Below the pieces are notes generated by a model. It was not told the DNA's origin. It worked only from the letters and a program-made list of their open reading frames with translations, and made no database searches. This document shows, piece after piece, positions 26,186 through 34,976 of a stretch of 64,000 bases of DNA. How positions within the stretch are numbered: position 1 is the first letter of the stretch; the number at the start of each line of letters is the position of its first letter. Source of the stretch: DASRAU01 sp035638075 (GTDB lineage Bacteria > Acidobacteriota > Polarisedimenticolia > Gp22-AA2); contig DASRAU010000003.1 of assembly GCA_035638075.1 (NCBI GenBank), positions 87,481 to 151,480 on the forward strand. Direction: 5' to 3'. The position numbers and the translations under genes are program-made.

Positions 26186-29100
26186 ATGCGACGTCTTGCC
26201 GCTCTCGCCGTGACCCTGTCCTGTCTCGTCCTCGTTCCGGGTCTCGCCGCCGCCGCCGGCGGGCCGGCTCGCCTGCTGAAGGACATCAACACCGCCCCTT
26301 CGTGGGACCGGAGCTCCTGGCCCGACAAATTCACCATCGTCGGCAAGACCGTTTTCTTCCGGGCTCAGACCTTTGCCGCCGGATTCGAGCTCTGGAAGAG
26401 CGACGGGACCGCGGCGGGAACGGTGCTCGTGAAGGACATCGACCCGGGCCCGCGTTCCGGCCTCATCCCGCCCGGGTTCTCATACGAGCCGCGCGAGTTC
26501 GCGCAGCTCAACGGCATCCTGCTGTTCGGCGCCGACGATGGCATCCACGGTTGGGAAATGTGGCGGAGCGACGGGACCGCGGCGGGCACGTTCCTGCTCC
26601 AGGACATCCGCCCCGGTCAGGAGAGCGGACTCATGACTTCCTACCGGTCCGAGCTCGTCTGGGTCAACAAGGCTTCCGGCGGCCTGATGTATTTCATCGC
26701 GAACGACGGCGTGCACGGATTCGAGCTGTGGAGGACGGACGGCACTTCCGCGGGGACCTTTCTTCTCCAGGACATCCAGCCCGGAACGAACAGCGCCTTT
26801 GGTCTGGAGACCTTCTTCACTCTCGACGGCGGGGCCGCGGGGGGCCGTTTCTGCTTCAGGGCGACGAACGACACGTCCGGGGGCGAGCTTTGGGAGACCG
26901 ATGGGACCGTTGCGGGAACCATCATGGTCAGCGACATCCTGCCGGGGCCGGGAAGTGGGGACCCCTCCAATGTCACCGAGCTCAACGGACAGATCCTCTT
27001 CGTCGGAGCGGGCCGGCAGTACGACACCGAGTTGTGGAAGAGCGACGGGACCAGCTTCGGCACCGTTCTCGTGAAGGACCTCACTCCCGGTTTCGGCAGC
27101 CGCATCCGGCAACTGACCCGGGCCGGGAACTTCGCCTACTTCCAGGTGGACTCCCAGCTCTATCGGAGCGACGGGACGGCCCCGGGCACCGTCCTCCTGC
27201 ACACCTTCAGCGACAACGGTCTCGCCCTCATCGGCGACCTCGGCGGGAACCTCCTCCTGCTGGCGAACGACGGCGCCAACAGGCCGAAGCTCTGGGTTTC
27301 GGACGGATCGCCGGGCGGAACCTTCGCGCTGAAGGACATCCCCCCGGCCGGGGTCTACCCCGGGTTCCAGCATTTCTTGCGGGACGGAGGGATCGAGTAT
27401 TTCCTGCTCGACGATGGCGTCCACGGCGCGGATCTCTGGCGCACCGACGGAACGCCGCAGGGGACGCGACTCGTCACCGAGGTCACGACGGGCCCCGGGT
27501 ACACCTCCCTGTCCGGCGCGATTCCCTGGCAGGGGGACCTGCTCTTCGGGCTGTCCGGCGGACTTCGCCGGTTGAACCCAGACACGGGCGAGTCCACGCT
27601 CGTGGCTTCGGTCACGCCGGCCGCCCTGTTCCCGGTCGGGGGACGCGCCCTCTTCTCGTACGAGGACGACGTCCACGGCCTCGAGCTCTGGGTCACCGAC
27701 GGCACCACGGAGGGGACCGGCCTCCTCAAGGACATCGAGGCGCTGGCGCGGACCAACCCGTCGGATGCATCTCACCTCGGCACCCCGGTGGGCCCGGATG
27801 GGAAAGCTCGGGCGATGTACGCCGCCTCCGACGGAGCGTCGTACGGTCTCTGGGTGACGGACGGGACTCCACGAGGCACCGAAAAGCTCGAGGTGAGAGC
27901 CGGAATCTACTGGGGCGATCCCGTCGGGGCCATGCTCGGCAACATCGTCTATTTCGCCGCCTCCGATTTCGAGCACGGTACCGAGCTGTGGCGCAGCGAC
28001 GGCACCACCGGCGGGACCTGGAAGGTCACCGAGATCGCTACGGAATGGGGCGGCGTCTACACGGACCCGGTCGCCGCCGGCGACCGCGTCTATTTCCTCG
28101 CGGAGGACATGGATCACGGCGCCGAGCTGTGGTCCAGCGACGGGACCGGGGCGGGAACGCACCTGGTCCGCGACATCATCCCGGGCCAGGATTCGGGATA
28201 CCCCGACAACTTTACCGTGGTCGGGGACCGTCTCTTCTTCAGCGCGTGGGACGACCACGGGAAGGAGTTGTGGACGAGCGACGGGACGGAGGCCGGCACG
28301 CATCTCGTCAAAGACATCGTGCCGGGCCCCTCCGGCAACTGCTGTCGAAGGATGCTCCCCTTCAACGGCTGGCTCCTGTTCGAGGCCAACGACAATGTCC
28401 ACGGGTACGAGATCTGGGTGAGCGACGGCACCGAGGAGGGGACCGTCATGCTCGCCGACATCGTTCCGGGCAAAGGCCACTCGTTCACCCGTGAAGTGAC
28501 CGTGGCCGGGCCGCTGGCGTTCTTTTCCGTCGACGACGGCGTTCACGGGCTCGAGCTGTGGAAGACCGACGGCACGCCGGCGGGCACGGTCCAGGTGATC
28601 GACCTCATTCTCGGGCGTGGCGACGGCTACCCGAGTTTTCTCGGCGCGATGGGGAACTCGCTCCTCTTCCTGGCGCCCACTCTGCCCCAGCAGCATTTCG
28701 AGATGTGGAAGTCGGACGGCACCGAGGCGGGCACGGTCCGGCTCGGGGCGGATTTTGCCGGCGACGCCTATGCCGCCGCGTGGCTCGGCGACGGCATGCT
28801 GTTCACCGAGGTGGACGACGAGCACGGCCTCGAGCTGTGGCGCACGAGCGGCGAAGCGGGGGGAACGGCGTTCGTTCAGGACCTGGCGCCGGGTCCCAAC
28901 TGGTCCGACCCGCGCCATTTCGTCCGGCTCGGGACCCGCGTCCTGTTCGTGGCGGACGACCCGGTCGCAGACCGCGAGCTGTTCGTCGGCCGGACGTCGC
29001 TCCTTCTCGGCCGGGCGGACCTGGCGGTGCGCGATCTGGGCGAAGACCTGAAAGGGTTCGGGCTTCCGAAAGGGATCGAGACGAGCCTGCTGGCGAAGCT

Positions 29101-29332
29101 CAATCCCGCGGTGAACGCGATCGCCTCCGGGCGGAGCATCGTCGCGGTCATTGCCATCGAGAGCTTCATTCGCCACGTCGAGGCGCAGGTGCCGCGATGG
29201 ATTGACGCCGCCGAAGCCGCCGACCTGAAGGAATTCGCCGGGGAGGTGATCGATCTGTTGCGGGCGGGAGTGTCTCCGGACCCCCGTCCGTCCAGACCGG
29301 GAGGCCCGAGGCCTGTCCCCGAAAAGGACTAG
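26186..29332 (+). CDS. Secreted ELWxxDGT repeat protein with probable C-terminal FIMAH domain
   Basis: A 1,048-residue exported protein with signal peptide LAALAVTLSCLVLVPGLAAA. It carries 17 copies of the signature ELWxSDGTxxGTxLvkDI about every 50 residues, e.g. FELWKSDGTAAGTVLVKDI and KELWTSDGTEAGTHLVKDI, each followed by strands such as LLFGADDGIHGWE. Such units are expected to form beta-propeller or solenoid blades. The last 100 residues are different: LLAKLNPAVNAIASG and IESFIRHVEAQV match the FIMAH domain pattern seen at the ends of surface and polysaccharide-degrading proteins. Role is probably adhesive or structural at the cell surface; no enzyme motif is visible. Its stop overlaps the convergent dehydratase stop by 4 bases. 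Confidence 0.85.
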   Translation: MRRLAALAVTLSCLVLVPGLAAAAGGPARLLKDINTAPSWDRSSWPDKFTIVGKTVFFRAQTFAAGFELWKSDGTAAGTVLVKDIDPGPRSGLIPPGFSYEPREFAQLNGILLFGADDGIHGWEMWRSDGTAAGTFLLQDIRPGQESGLMTSYRSELVWVNKASGGLMYFIANDGVHGFELWRTDGTSAGTFLLQDIQPGTNSAFGLETFFTLDGGAAGGRFCFRATNDTSGGELWETDGTVAGTIMVSDILPGPGSGDPSNVTELNGQILFVGAGRQYDTELWKSDGTSFGTVLVKDLTPGFGSRIRQLTRAGNFAYFQVDSQLYRSDGTAPGTVLLHTFSDNGLALIGDLGGNLLLLANDGANRPKLWVSDGSPGGTFALKDIPPAGVYPGFQHFLRDGGIEYFLLDDGVHGADLWRTDGTPQGTRLVTEVTTGPGYTSLSGAIPWQGDLLFGLSGGLRRLNPDTGESTLVASVTPAALFPVGGRALFSYEDDVHGLELWVTDGTTEGTGLLKDIEALARTNPSDASHLGTPVGPDGKARAMYAASDGASYGLWVTDGTPRGTEKLEVRAGIYWGDPVGAMLGNIVYFAASDFEHGTELWRSDGTTGGTWKVTEIATEWGGVYTDPVAAGDRVYFLAEDMDHGAELWSSDGTGAGTHLVRDIIPGQDSGYPDNFTVVGDRLFFSAWDDHGKELWTSDGTEAGTHLVKDIVPGPSGNCCRRMLPFNGWLLFEANDNVHGYEIWVSDGTEEGTVMLADIVPGKGHSFTREVTVAGPLAFFSVDDGVHGLELWKTDGTPAGTVQVIDLILGRGDGYPSFLGAMGNSLLFLAPTLPQQHFEMWKSDGTEAGTVRLGADFAGDAYAAAWLGDGMLFTEVDDEHGLELWRTSGEAGGTAFVQDLAPGPNWSDPRHFVRLGTRVLFVADDPVADRELFVGRTSLLLGRADLAVRDLGEDLKGFGLPKGIETSLLAKLNPAVNAIASGRSIVAVIAIESFIRHVEAQVPRWIDAAEAADLKEFAGEVIDLLRAGVSPDPRPSRPGGPRPVPEKD
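26387..28885 (+). repeat. Seventeen ELWxxDGT coding repeats
   Basis: Seventeen units with the core ELW-x2-DGT-x2-GT were counted by reading the translation; the sixth reads QLYRSDGT, the seventh KLWVSDGS and the last ELWRTSGE, so ends and middle have drifted. Spacing is roughly 135-170 bases except where one degenerate unit is adjacent. Confidence 0.8.
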
Positions 29333-30294
29333 GCGGAGGCGACCAGCTCGGCGAACTTCGCGAGGTCGATGTTGCCGCCGGAGACGACGGCGACGATAGG
29401 TCCCCGGCCGGCTTTGCCGGTGAGCGCGGCGGCGAGCGGCAGGCATCCGGCGCCCTCGGCGATGACGCGCGCCTTCTCGGCCATCATGCGCATCGCGGCC
29501 TTCGTCTCGTCGAGCGTGACGACGATGGTGTCGTCCACCAGCGGCTTCATGCGTTCCCACATGCGCGGAAAGACGCTCTGGCCGCCGGCGCCGTCCACGA
29601 ACGAGGCCTTCCACCCGGGGAAGGTCTCGGGCCTGCCGGCGGCGAGCGAGCGGGTCATCGGCGCGGCGGTCTCGGGCTCGGCGCCGTAGATCTTCACCTC
29701 GGGCTTCAGCGCCTTCACGGCGCTGGCGACTCCCGTGATGAGCCCGCCGCCGCCGATGGCGGCGATGACCGCGGCCGTGTCGGGCGCGTCCTCGAGGATC
29801 TCCAGTCCCATCGTGCCGTGCCCGGCGATGAAATAGTCGTCGTCGAACGGGTGGATGAAGGTGCCCTCGGCGCCGGGGTAGGCGCGGTCGTCGAGCGATT
29901 TCCACGCCGTCGTGTAGTCCACCAGGATCAGCTTCGCGCCGAGCGCCCGCATGCGGTCGAGCTTCGCCTTCGGAGCGGTCTCGATGGCGACGACCGTGCA
30001 CGGCACGCCGGCCTGCCGCGCCGCGTAGGCCACGCCCTGGCCGGCGTTGCCCGCGCTGATGGTCCAGACGCCCTTGCGGCGCTCGGCGTCGGGAAGCGCG
30101 GCGACGGCGTTGGCGGCGCCGCGCAGCTTGTAGGCGTTGATCGGCTGGAGGTTCTCGAGCTTCAGCCGGATGTCCGGCTGACCCGGCCCCAGCTCCAGGC
30201 GCACCAGCGGCGTGCGGACGATCGTCTTCGCGATGCGCTCGCGCGCCGCGCGGATGTCGGAGAGCGCGATGGGGCGGACGGGGTCGGGTGTCAT
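29329..30294 (-). CDS. PLP-dependent threonine/serine dehydratase-like enzyme
   Basis: A 321-residue fold-type II PLP enzyme. The Schiff-base lysine lies in PINAYKLRGAANA, followed by ISAGNAGQGVAYAARQAG (canonical SxGNxxQG) and the phosphate-binding AAIGGGGLITGVASAVK. Length matches catabolic threonine dehydratases or serine racemases without the regulatory ACT domain. It should deaminate L-threonine or L-serine to a 2-oxo acid and ammonia; related enzymes act on hydroxyaspartate or diaminopropionate, so substrate is open. ATG 30294 begins 3 bases after the kinase gene stop, so the two share a transcript. Confidence 0.87.
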   Translation of the reverse strand: MTPDPVRPIALSDIRAARERIAKTIVRTPLVRLELGPGQPDIRLKLENLQPINAYKLRGAANAVAALPDAERRKGVWTISAGNAGQGVAYAARQAGVPCTVVAIETAPKAKLDRMRALGAKLILVDYTTAWKSLDDRAYPGAEGTFIHPFDDDYFIAGHGTMGLEILEDAPDTAAVIAAIGGGGLITGVASAVKALKPEVKIYGAEPETAAPMTRSLAAGRPETFPGWKASFVDGAGGQSVFPRMWERMKPLVDDTIVVTLDETKAAMRMMAEKARVIAEGAGCLPLAAALTGKAGRGPIVAVVSGGNIDLAKFAELVASA

Positions 30295-30297
30295 TGT

Positions 30298-33042
30298 TCA
30301 GTTCTCCGGAATCATACCCCCGCCGAAAGCCGGCCGGCCGCCGAGCGAGGTCTTGAACCCGTACAGCGCCAGCCCGCCGACGATCAGGAGGACGACGAGC
30401 GTGTTCCCCGCGTACCAGGCCGTGGTGTCGAAGGTCAGCGGCCCGAGAGCGAGGGTCGCAACGACCAGCCCCGAGATGGCAAAGGGGAGGAGGCCGAGTC
30501 GGAAGATCACGAGCAGGCCCACGGCCACGCCGCACAGGTTCGCCGCGATATCGAGCGCCGGGTTCGTCGATGAGACGACGCCGGAGACGCTCACGATGAT
30601 CATGCAGGCGGGAACCGCCAGCCACATCTTCCGGAACACGACGCGGCAGAGGAGCAACAGGAGCAGCGACCCGAGCGGGACCAGCACGAAGACAACAGGC
30701 AGGTTGAAGGGGACCCCGAGGACGTGCGAGAGGCCCCGCAGCGTCGAGAGCTCGATGTCGATCGGCGGCGACCCGGTCTCGTCGGAACGCAGCGGCACGA
30801 TGCCGAAGACCGCCGGCAGGAAGATGAGAGACCTCCCCGCCAGGTAATAGGCCACACCGAAGGTCGCTCCAAAGAGAAAATCCCTGCCGACCAGCGGATC
30901 GCGCAGCCGGCCGTCGAGGAGCCGCACCCACGACACCAGCACCTGGGGCCAGTTGCGCCTCAGGTACGGCTCGAGGGCGAGATAGAAGACCCAGACGAGG
31001 CAGGCGATGAGCAGGCGGACGGCGAGATTGAGCATGAAGTTGGGGAACTCGTTGGACGCGATGTGATGCGTCTCCAGGAGCCAGGCGATCTCCGCCGACA
31101 GCAGCATGAACGCTGCCAGCCGCAAGGCCCCCTTGCGGTCCCCCCGCCCGAGGCGCAGGTTGCGGCGTGCCAGGATCACGCCTCCCGACATGATGGCGAT
31201 CGCGACGACGAGCCAGGAGAGGGAGGCCCACTCTTGGAGCTGGTTTCCGGGCAGGGGGGGAATGGACGTCTCGGAGAGCCGCGCGCGCGTCCAGGGCTCG
31301 ATGGAGCGGAAGAAGATCGGGCGGCCGCGATACGAGGCCGCTTCGAGCCGCAGCGTCATCCCCGGCCGGCGCGGATCGGTTCCCTCCCACGCGGCGCGGT
31401 TGTCGGCGTACATGCGCGGCACCCAGGAAGGCTCGACCGGCTTGAACGCCGCCGGCTCGTAACCGCCCAGCGCGAAGAGCCGGTTCCAGTCCGGCTCGGA
31501 CGCCGGCGCTGCCGGCGGATCGCGGTCGGGGGGGACGGCCTGGAAGGTCAGGAGGTGCCCTTCGGGATCGAGCCGCAGGCGGATCATCCCGGAGTGGATG
31601 AGCGGCGGATCCGAGAAGGTGCTCGGTGACGTGCCGACGTCGGCCCACGGCGCCATCGGACGGGGTGACTGGCGGTACCAGAACACGATGCCGTAGGGGG
31701 GACCGGTGCTCAAGGTGTCCCAGCCGGGCCTGGCCGGCTGCTCCGCCGCGAGGTGGTCGAGGTATTCATGCTCGGGATCGAATCCCGACACGCTGTCGAC
31801 GGGAGGCTCGACGTAACCGAGGTCGCGCACGATCTCGCGGGCCCGCTCGCGCAGGATCTCCGGGGACTTCGGCAGCGGCACGAGACGCGCGAGCTGCGAA
31901 TGCCCGGCCACGAAGACCGCGGCCGGGAGGAGCAGGAGGAACGCGGCGAGCCCGGCCCACGCCAGCGCCGGCTGCAGCGCGCCCGTCTCGCCCGCTTCGG
32001 CGACCAGCTCCGGCGACGGCGTCTCTCCGGCGGCAAGCGCCGCGGCCAGCGGGTCGCCTCCGGGAAGCGCCGCCGCCACCGCCAGGGCCGTCGGCGGCCG
32101 GCGCGCCGGGTCGCGCTCGAGGCAGCGCAGGATGATCCGCTCGACGGCCGGGTCGAAGCCCTCGATGAGAGCCGACGGGCTGGTCGGCGCCGTCTCCAGC
32201 TTCAAGCGTGCCGATTCTTTGGCGCTGGCCGCCTTGAACGCCTGGTGGCCGGTGAACAGCTCGTACAGCACCATGCCGAGCGAGTAGAGATCGCTCTTCA
32301 CGGTCACGGCGGTGCCGGCGATCTGTTCCGGCGCCATGAAGGCGGGCGTGCCGGCGCGCAGGTCCGACCCGACGATCTCCCCGGCGAGGCGGGCCAGGCC
32401 GAAGTCGGTGATACGCGCCCGGCCGCGGCCGTCGATCATCACGTTCGAGGGCTTCAGGTCCCGGTGCAGGATCCCCTGCTCGTGCGCCGCCGCGAGGCCG
32501 GCGCAGAGCTGGCGGGCGATCTGGATCGCCTTGTCGCGCGGCAGCCGGTCGATGCGCCGCAGCAGGCCCGCCAGGTCCTCCCCGTCCACGAACTCCATCG
32601 ACAGGAAGTGCTGCCCGTCCGCCTCGCCGACGTCGTAGACGCGGCAGACGTTCGGATGGCTGATCTGCCGCGCCAGCCGCACCTCTTCGAGGAAGCGCGC
32701 CAGCCGGGCTTCGTCCCGCTCGACCTCCCGGGGGAGAAACTTCAGCGCGACCGTCTGGCCGAGCTTCACATCCTCGGCGCGGTAGACCTCGCCCATCCCG
32801 CCCCGGCCGACGAGGCCGAAGATGCGGTAACGGCCGGCCAGCATGGTGCCGGGGAGGAAGCGTCCCTCCGGCGTGCCGCCCGATCGGAACGGGGAGGGAT
32901 AGGGCGCCGCCGGTCGCGGCGGCGGGTCGTCACGGACGGTGCGCGTCGGGCCGCCGCTGCCCGGCTCGAGCGGCGCGGCGCAGTGCGGGCAGAAACGCCC
33001 CCCGTCCGGGGACTCCGCGTGGCACGCGCCGCAGTGGAGCAT
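30298..33042 (-). CDS. Membrane Ser/Thr protein kinase with zinc ribbon and polytopic C-terminus
   Basis: A 914-residue Hanks-type kinase. Residues 4-21 are a zinc ribbon (CGACHAES..FCPHC). The kinase domain spans about 71-335: GRGGMGEVYRA (P-loop), VALKFLP (lysine), LHRDLKPSNV (catalytic loop), TDFGLAR (DFG) and GTPAFMAPEQ. One membrane helix follows (WAGLAAFLLLLPAAVFVAG), then an exported region of about 200 residues, then some eight membrane helices to the end. The layout suggests sensing through the membrane part and cytoplasmic phosphorylation of targets not identifiable here. It is cotranscribed with the PLP dehydratase downstream. The polytopic tail is unlike PASTA-type kinases. Confidence 0.88.
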   Translation of the reverse strand: MLHCGACHAESPDGGRFCPHCAAPLEPGSGGPTRTVRDDPPPRPAAPYPSPFRSGGTPEGRFLPGTMLAGRYRIFGLVGRGGMGEVYRAEDVKLGQTVALKFLPREVERDEARLARFLEEVRLARQISHPNVCRVYDVGEADGQHFLSMEFVDGEDLAGLLRRIDRLPRDKAIQIARQLCAGLAAAHEQGILHRDLKPSNVMIDGRGRARITDFGLARLAGEIVGSDLRAGTPAFMAPEQIAGTAVTVKSDLYSLGMVLYELFTGHQAFKAASAKESARLKLETAPTSPSALIEGFDPAVERIILRCLERDPARRPPTALAVAAALPGGDPLAAALAAGETPSPELVAEAGETGALQPALAWAGLAAFLLLLPAAVFVAGHSQLARLVPLPKSPEILRERAREIVRDLGYVEPPVDSVSGFDPEHEYLDHLAAEQPARPGWDTLSTGPPYGIVFWYRQSPRPMAPWADVGTSPSTFSDPPLIHSGMIRLRLDPEGHLLTFQAVPPDRDPPAAPASEPDWNRLFALGGYEPAAFKPVEPSWVPRMYADNRAAWEGTDPRRPGMTLRLEAASYRGRPIFFRSIEPWTRARLSETSIPPLPGNQLQEWASLSWLVVAIAIMSGGVILARRNLRLGRGDRKGALRLAAFMLLSAEIAWLLETHHIASNEFPNFMLNLAVRLLIACLVWVFYLALEPYLRRNWPQVLVSWVRLLDGRLRDPLVGRDFLFGATFGVAYYLAGRSLIFLPAVFGIVPLRSDETGSPPIDIELSTLRGLSHVLGVPFNLPVVFVLVPLGSLLLLLLCRVVFRKMWLAVPACMIIVSVSGVVSSTNPALDIAANLCGVAVGLLVIFRLGLLPFAISGLVVATLALGPLTFDTTAWYAGNTLVVLLIVGGLALYGFKTSLGGRPAFGGGMIPEN

Positions 33043-33087
33043 CGGCGGAGGATGCCTGACCCCCGCCAGGAACGCAAACGGCCAGGC

Positions 33088-34689
33088 CTAGCGGCGGATG
33101 TCCTTGAGGATCTCGCGGGCCGCGTTCTTTCCGGGCGCGCCCATGACGCCGCCGCCCGGGTGCGCGCCGGAGCCGCACAGGTAGAGGCCGCGCACGGGGG
33201 TGCGGTAATTCGCCCAGCGCGGGGCGGGGCGCAGGAAGAAGAGCTGATCGGGGGTCATCTCGCCGTGGAAGATGTTCCCCTCGGTGAGACCGAAGATCTG
33301 CTCCAGGTCCCAGGGCGACAAGACCTCGCGGCCGATGATGATCTTCTTGATGTTGGGGATGTACTGCTCGAGGTTGTCGATGATGTTGTCGCCGACCTTC
33401 TCGCGGATCTCCGGCCAGGTCGCCCCCTTAAGATGATACGGACCCCACTGCACGAACATCGACATCACGTGGTGGCCCTTCGGGGTGAGCGTGTCGTCGA
33501 GCACCGACGCGACGTTGCCGTCGATGAGCGGGTGCTTCGAGGGCCGGCCGTACTTCATGTCGTCGTAGGCCAGCTCGAGGTACTCGAGGGACGGGGCGAT
33601 CTCGAACATCGCCGCCTGGTGCGGGGCCTTCGGATCCTGGCCGGGGATGCACTTCCAGTCGGGCAGCTCCGACAGCGCCAGGTTCATCTTGATGGACGAG
33701 CCCTGGATGCGGAAATTGGTGATGTCCTGGACGAAATCGGCGGGGAGCGCCGCCTTGTCCACCATCTTGAGGAAGGTGCGCTTCGGGTCGAGGTTCGACG
33801 CCACGACGCGCGCCCGGTGCTCGTCGCCATTCTTCAGCGCCACGCCGCGGCAGACGCCGCCTTCGACGATGAACTTCGAGACCTCGGCGTCGGTCTTCAC
33901 CTCGACGCCCATGTCCTTCACCGAGCGGAGCAGCGCATTGGCGATGCCGCTCATGCCGCCCTTGACGTAGCCCCACGCCCCGGGCTGCCCGTCGATCGAC
34001 GAGCCGATGGAGTGGTGCAGCATGACCGCGGCCGAGCCGGGGCTGTACGGGCCGACGCAGGTGCCGATCATCCCGTTGATGGCGAGCGCCGCCTTGACCT
34101 CGTCGGACTCGAAGCGGCGGCCAAGGTAGTCGGCGCACGACGAGGTCATCAGCTCCATGAAGTGTTTGATCTTCTTCTCGCCGAGCTTCATCATCCGCCG
34201 GCCGAATTTCGCGAAGTCGAGCATCTCGCCGAGGCCGCGCGGCGGGAACGCCGGCGGCGTCATGCGCAGGATCTCGTCGATGAAGGGTTGCAGCTCGGCG
34301 AGGTCGGCCTCGAAGCGGGCGAGGTTGTCGACGTCCTTGCGCGAGAACTTGGCGATCTCCGGCTCGCGCTTCTTGAGGTCCGCGTACCACAGCATGTAAC
34401 GGTTGTCGGGATACACGTAGAACGAGTGCGGCTCGGGGATGAGGGTCTCGAAGCCATATTCCTTCATCCGGAAGTCGTTGATGATCTCCGGCATCAGCAG
34501 CGAGCAGACGTAGGACGTGCGGGTGACCTTGTGCCCGGGGATGATCTCCTCGGTGACGCAGGCGCCGCCGACGATGGGGCGGCGTTCGAGGACCAGCACC
34601 TTGAAGCGGGCCTTCGCCAGGTACCCGGCGGCGATGAGGCCGTTGTGCCCCCCGCCGACGATGATCGCGTCGTAGCGTGCCGCCGCCAT
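33088..34689 (-). CDS. FAD-dependent oxidoreductase, PYROXD2/phytoene-desaturase-like, copy B
   Basis: A 533-residue paralogue of the protein at 22990. ATG 34689 follows GGAGGGAGGGGGG; longer in-frame extensions to 34869 run through the palindromes and are not credible. It has IIVGGGHNGLIAAGYLAKAR at the N-terminus, VLERRPIVGGACVTEE, and the C-terminal LYLCGSGAHPGGGVMGAPGK. It is divergent from MttB copy B with 287 bases between, the same head-to-head pairing as at 22-23 kb. The substrate is unknown. Unlike locus A there is no small gene between promoter region and this gene. The 45-base gap to the downstream kinase gene would allow read-through. Confidence 0.86.
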   Translation of the reverse strand: MAAARYDAIIVGGGHNGLIAAGYLAKARFKVLVLERRPIVGGACVTEEIIPGHKVTRTSYVCSLLMPEIINDFRMKEYGFETLIPEPHSFYVYPDNRYMLWYADLKKREPEIAKFSRKDVDNLARFEADLAELQPFIDEILRMTPPAFPPRGLGEMLDFAKFGRRMMKLGEKKIKHFMELMTSSCADYLGRRFESDEVKAALAINGMIGTCVGPYSPGSAAVMLHHSIGSSIDGQPGAWGYVKGGMSGIANALLRSVKDMGVEVKTDAEVSKFIVEGGVCRGVALKNGDEHRARVVASNLDPKRTFLKMVDKAALPADFVQDITNFRIQGSSIKMNLALSELPDWKCIPGQDPKAPHQAAMFEIAPSLEYLELAYDDMKYGRPSKHPLIDGNVASVLDDTLTPKGHHVMSMFVQWGPYHLKGATWPEIREKVGDNIIDNLEQYIPNIKKIIIGREVLSPWDLEQIFGLTEGNIFHGEMTPDQLFFLRPAPRWANYRTPVRGLYLCGSGAHPGGGVMGAPGKNAAREILKDIRR

Positions 34690-34826
34690 TGGTCCCCCCT
34701 CCCTCCGCCGCGTCGGACGCGGCCCGAAAAGCATTGCGTCCGAACCAGCGACGCGCCGAAATCCCTGATGCTGTGGTGCCAATCTAGCACAGCGATCGCG
34801 CCGCGGATCCGCGCTTCGGCGCCGTG

Positions 34827-34841
34827 ATGCTGTTACGGCTT
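34827..34841. promoter_or_regulatory. Operator-like palindrome B1 (ATGCTGTTACGGCTT)
   Basis: A 15-bp element matching 13 of 15 positions of the shared consensus ATGCCGTWACGGCWT (W at position 8 and 14 counted as match). Lies 137 bases upstream of the FAD oxidoreductase copy B start. Confidence 0.55.
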
Positions 34842-34868
34842 GAGGAAAGGCGAATCGCCGCAACCCCA

Positions 34869-34883
34869 AAGCCGTAACGGCAT
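34869..34883. promoter_or_regulatory. Operator-like palindrome B2 (AAGCCGTAACGGCAT)
   Basis: Fourth copy of the element. Its centre is 42 bp from B1 (about four helical turns) and its edge is 93 bases from the MttB copy B start, matching the 94 bases at locus A. Confidence 0.6.
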
Positions 34884-34934
34884 TACGCGGGTTTCAGGGA
34901 ACGGCACGTGTCGATCCGGAGGGGTCAGCGGGGG

Positions 34935-34940
34935 CATAAT
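34935..34940 (+). promoter_or_regulatory. -10-like hexamer CATAAT upstream of MttB copy B
   Basis: CATAAT followed by CCGGG lies 36 bases before ATG 34977 and about 50 bases after palindrome B2. The -35 is not clear. The hexamer and following CCGGG resemble those at 2568 and 62221. Confidence 0.35.
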
Positions 34941-34976
34941 CCGGGTTGTCACGGCAGCATCACCGGAGGTGTCCCC

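Noticed and set aside
26387..28885. CRISPR-like or tandem DNA repeat
   Set aside because: The regularity is in the protein; units diverge at DNA level, have variable spacing and lie inside one reading frame.
26480..31648. Long leftward open frame antisense to the ELWxxDGT gene and crossing the kinase and dehydratase genes
   Set aside because: It is a shadow of high-GC codon use; its translation has no family features and the genes on these strands are well supported in other frames.
22990..34689. Carotenoid biosynthesis from phytoene-desaturase-like genes
   Set aside because: No phytoene synthase, cyclase or prenyl transferase is present, and the C-terminal motifs fit the PYROXD2-like group.
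31753..34827. A 1,024-codon rightward frame opposite the kinase and FAD oxidoreductase genes
   Set aside because: Composition is the typical antisense pattern and both sense genes carry intact catalytic motifs.
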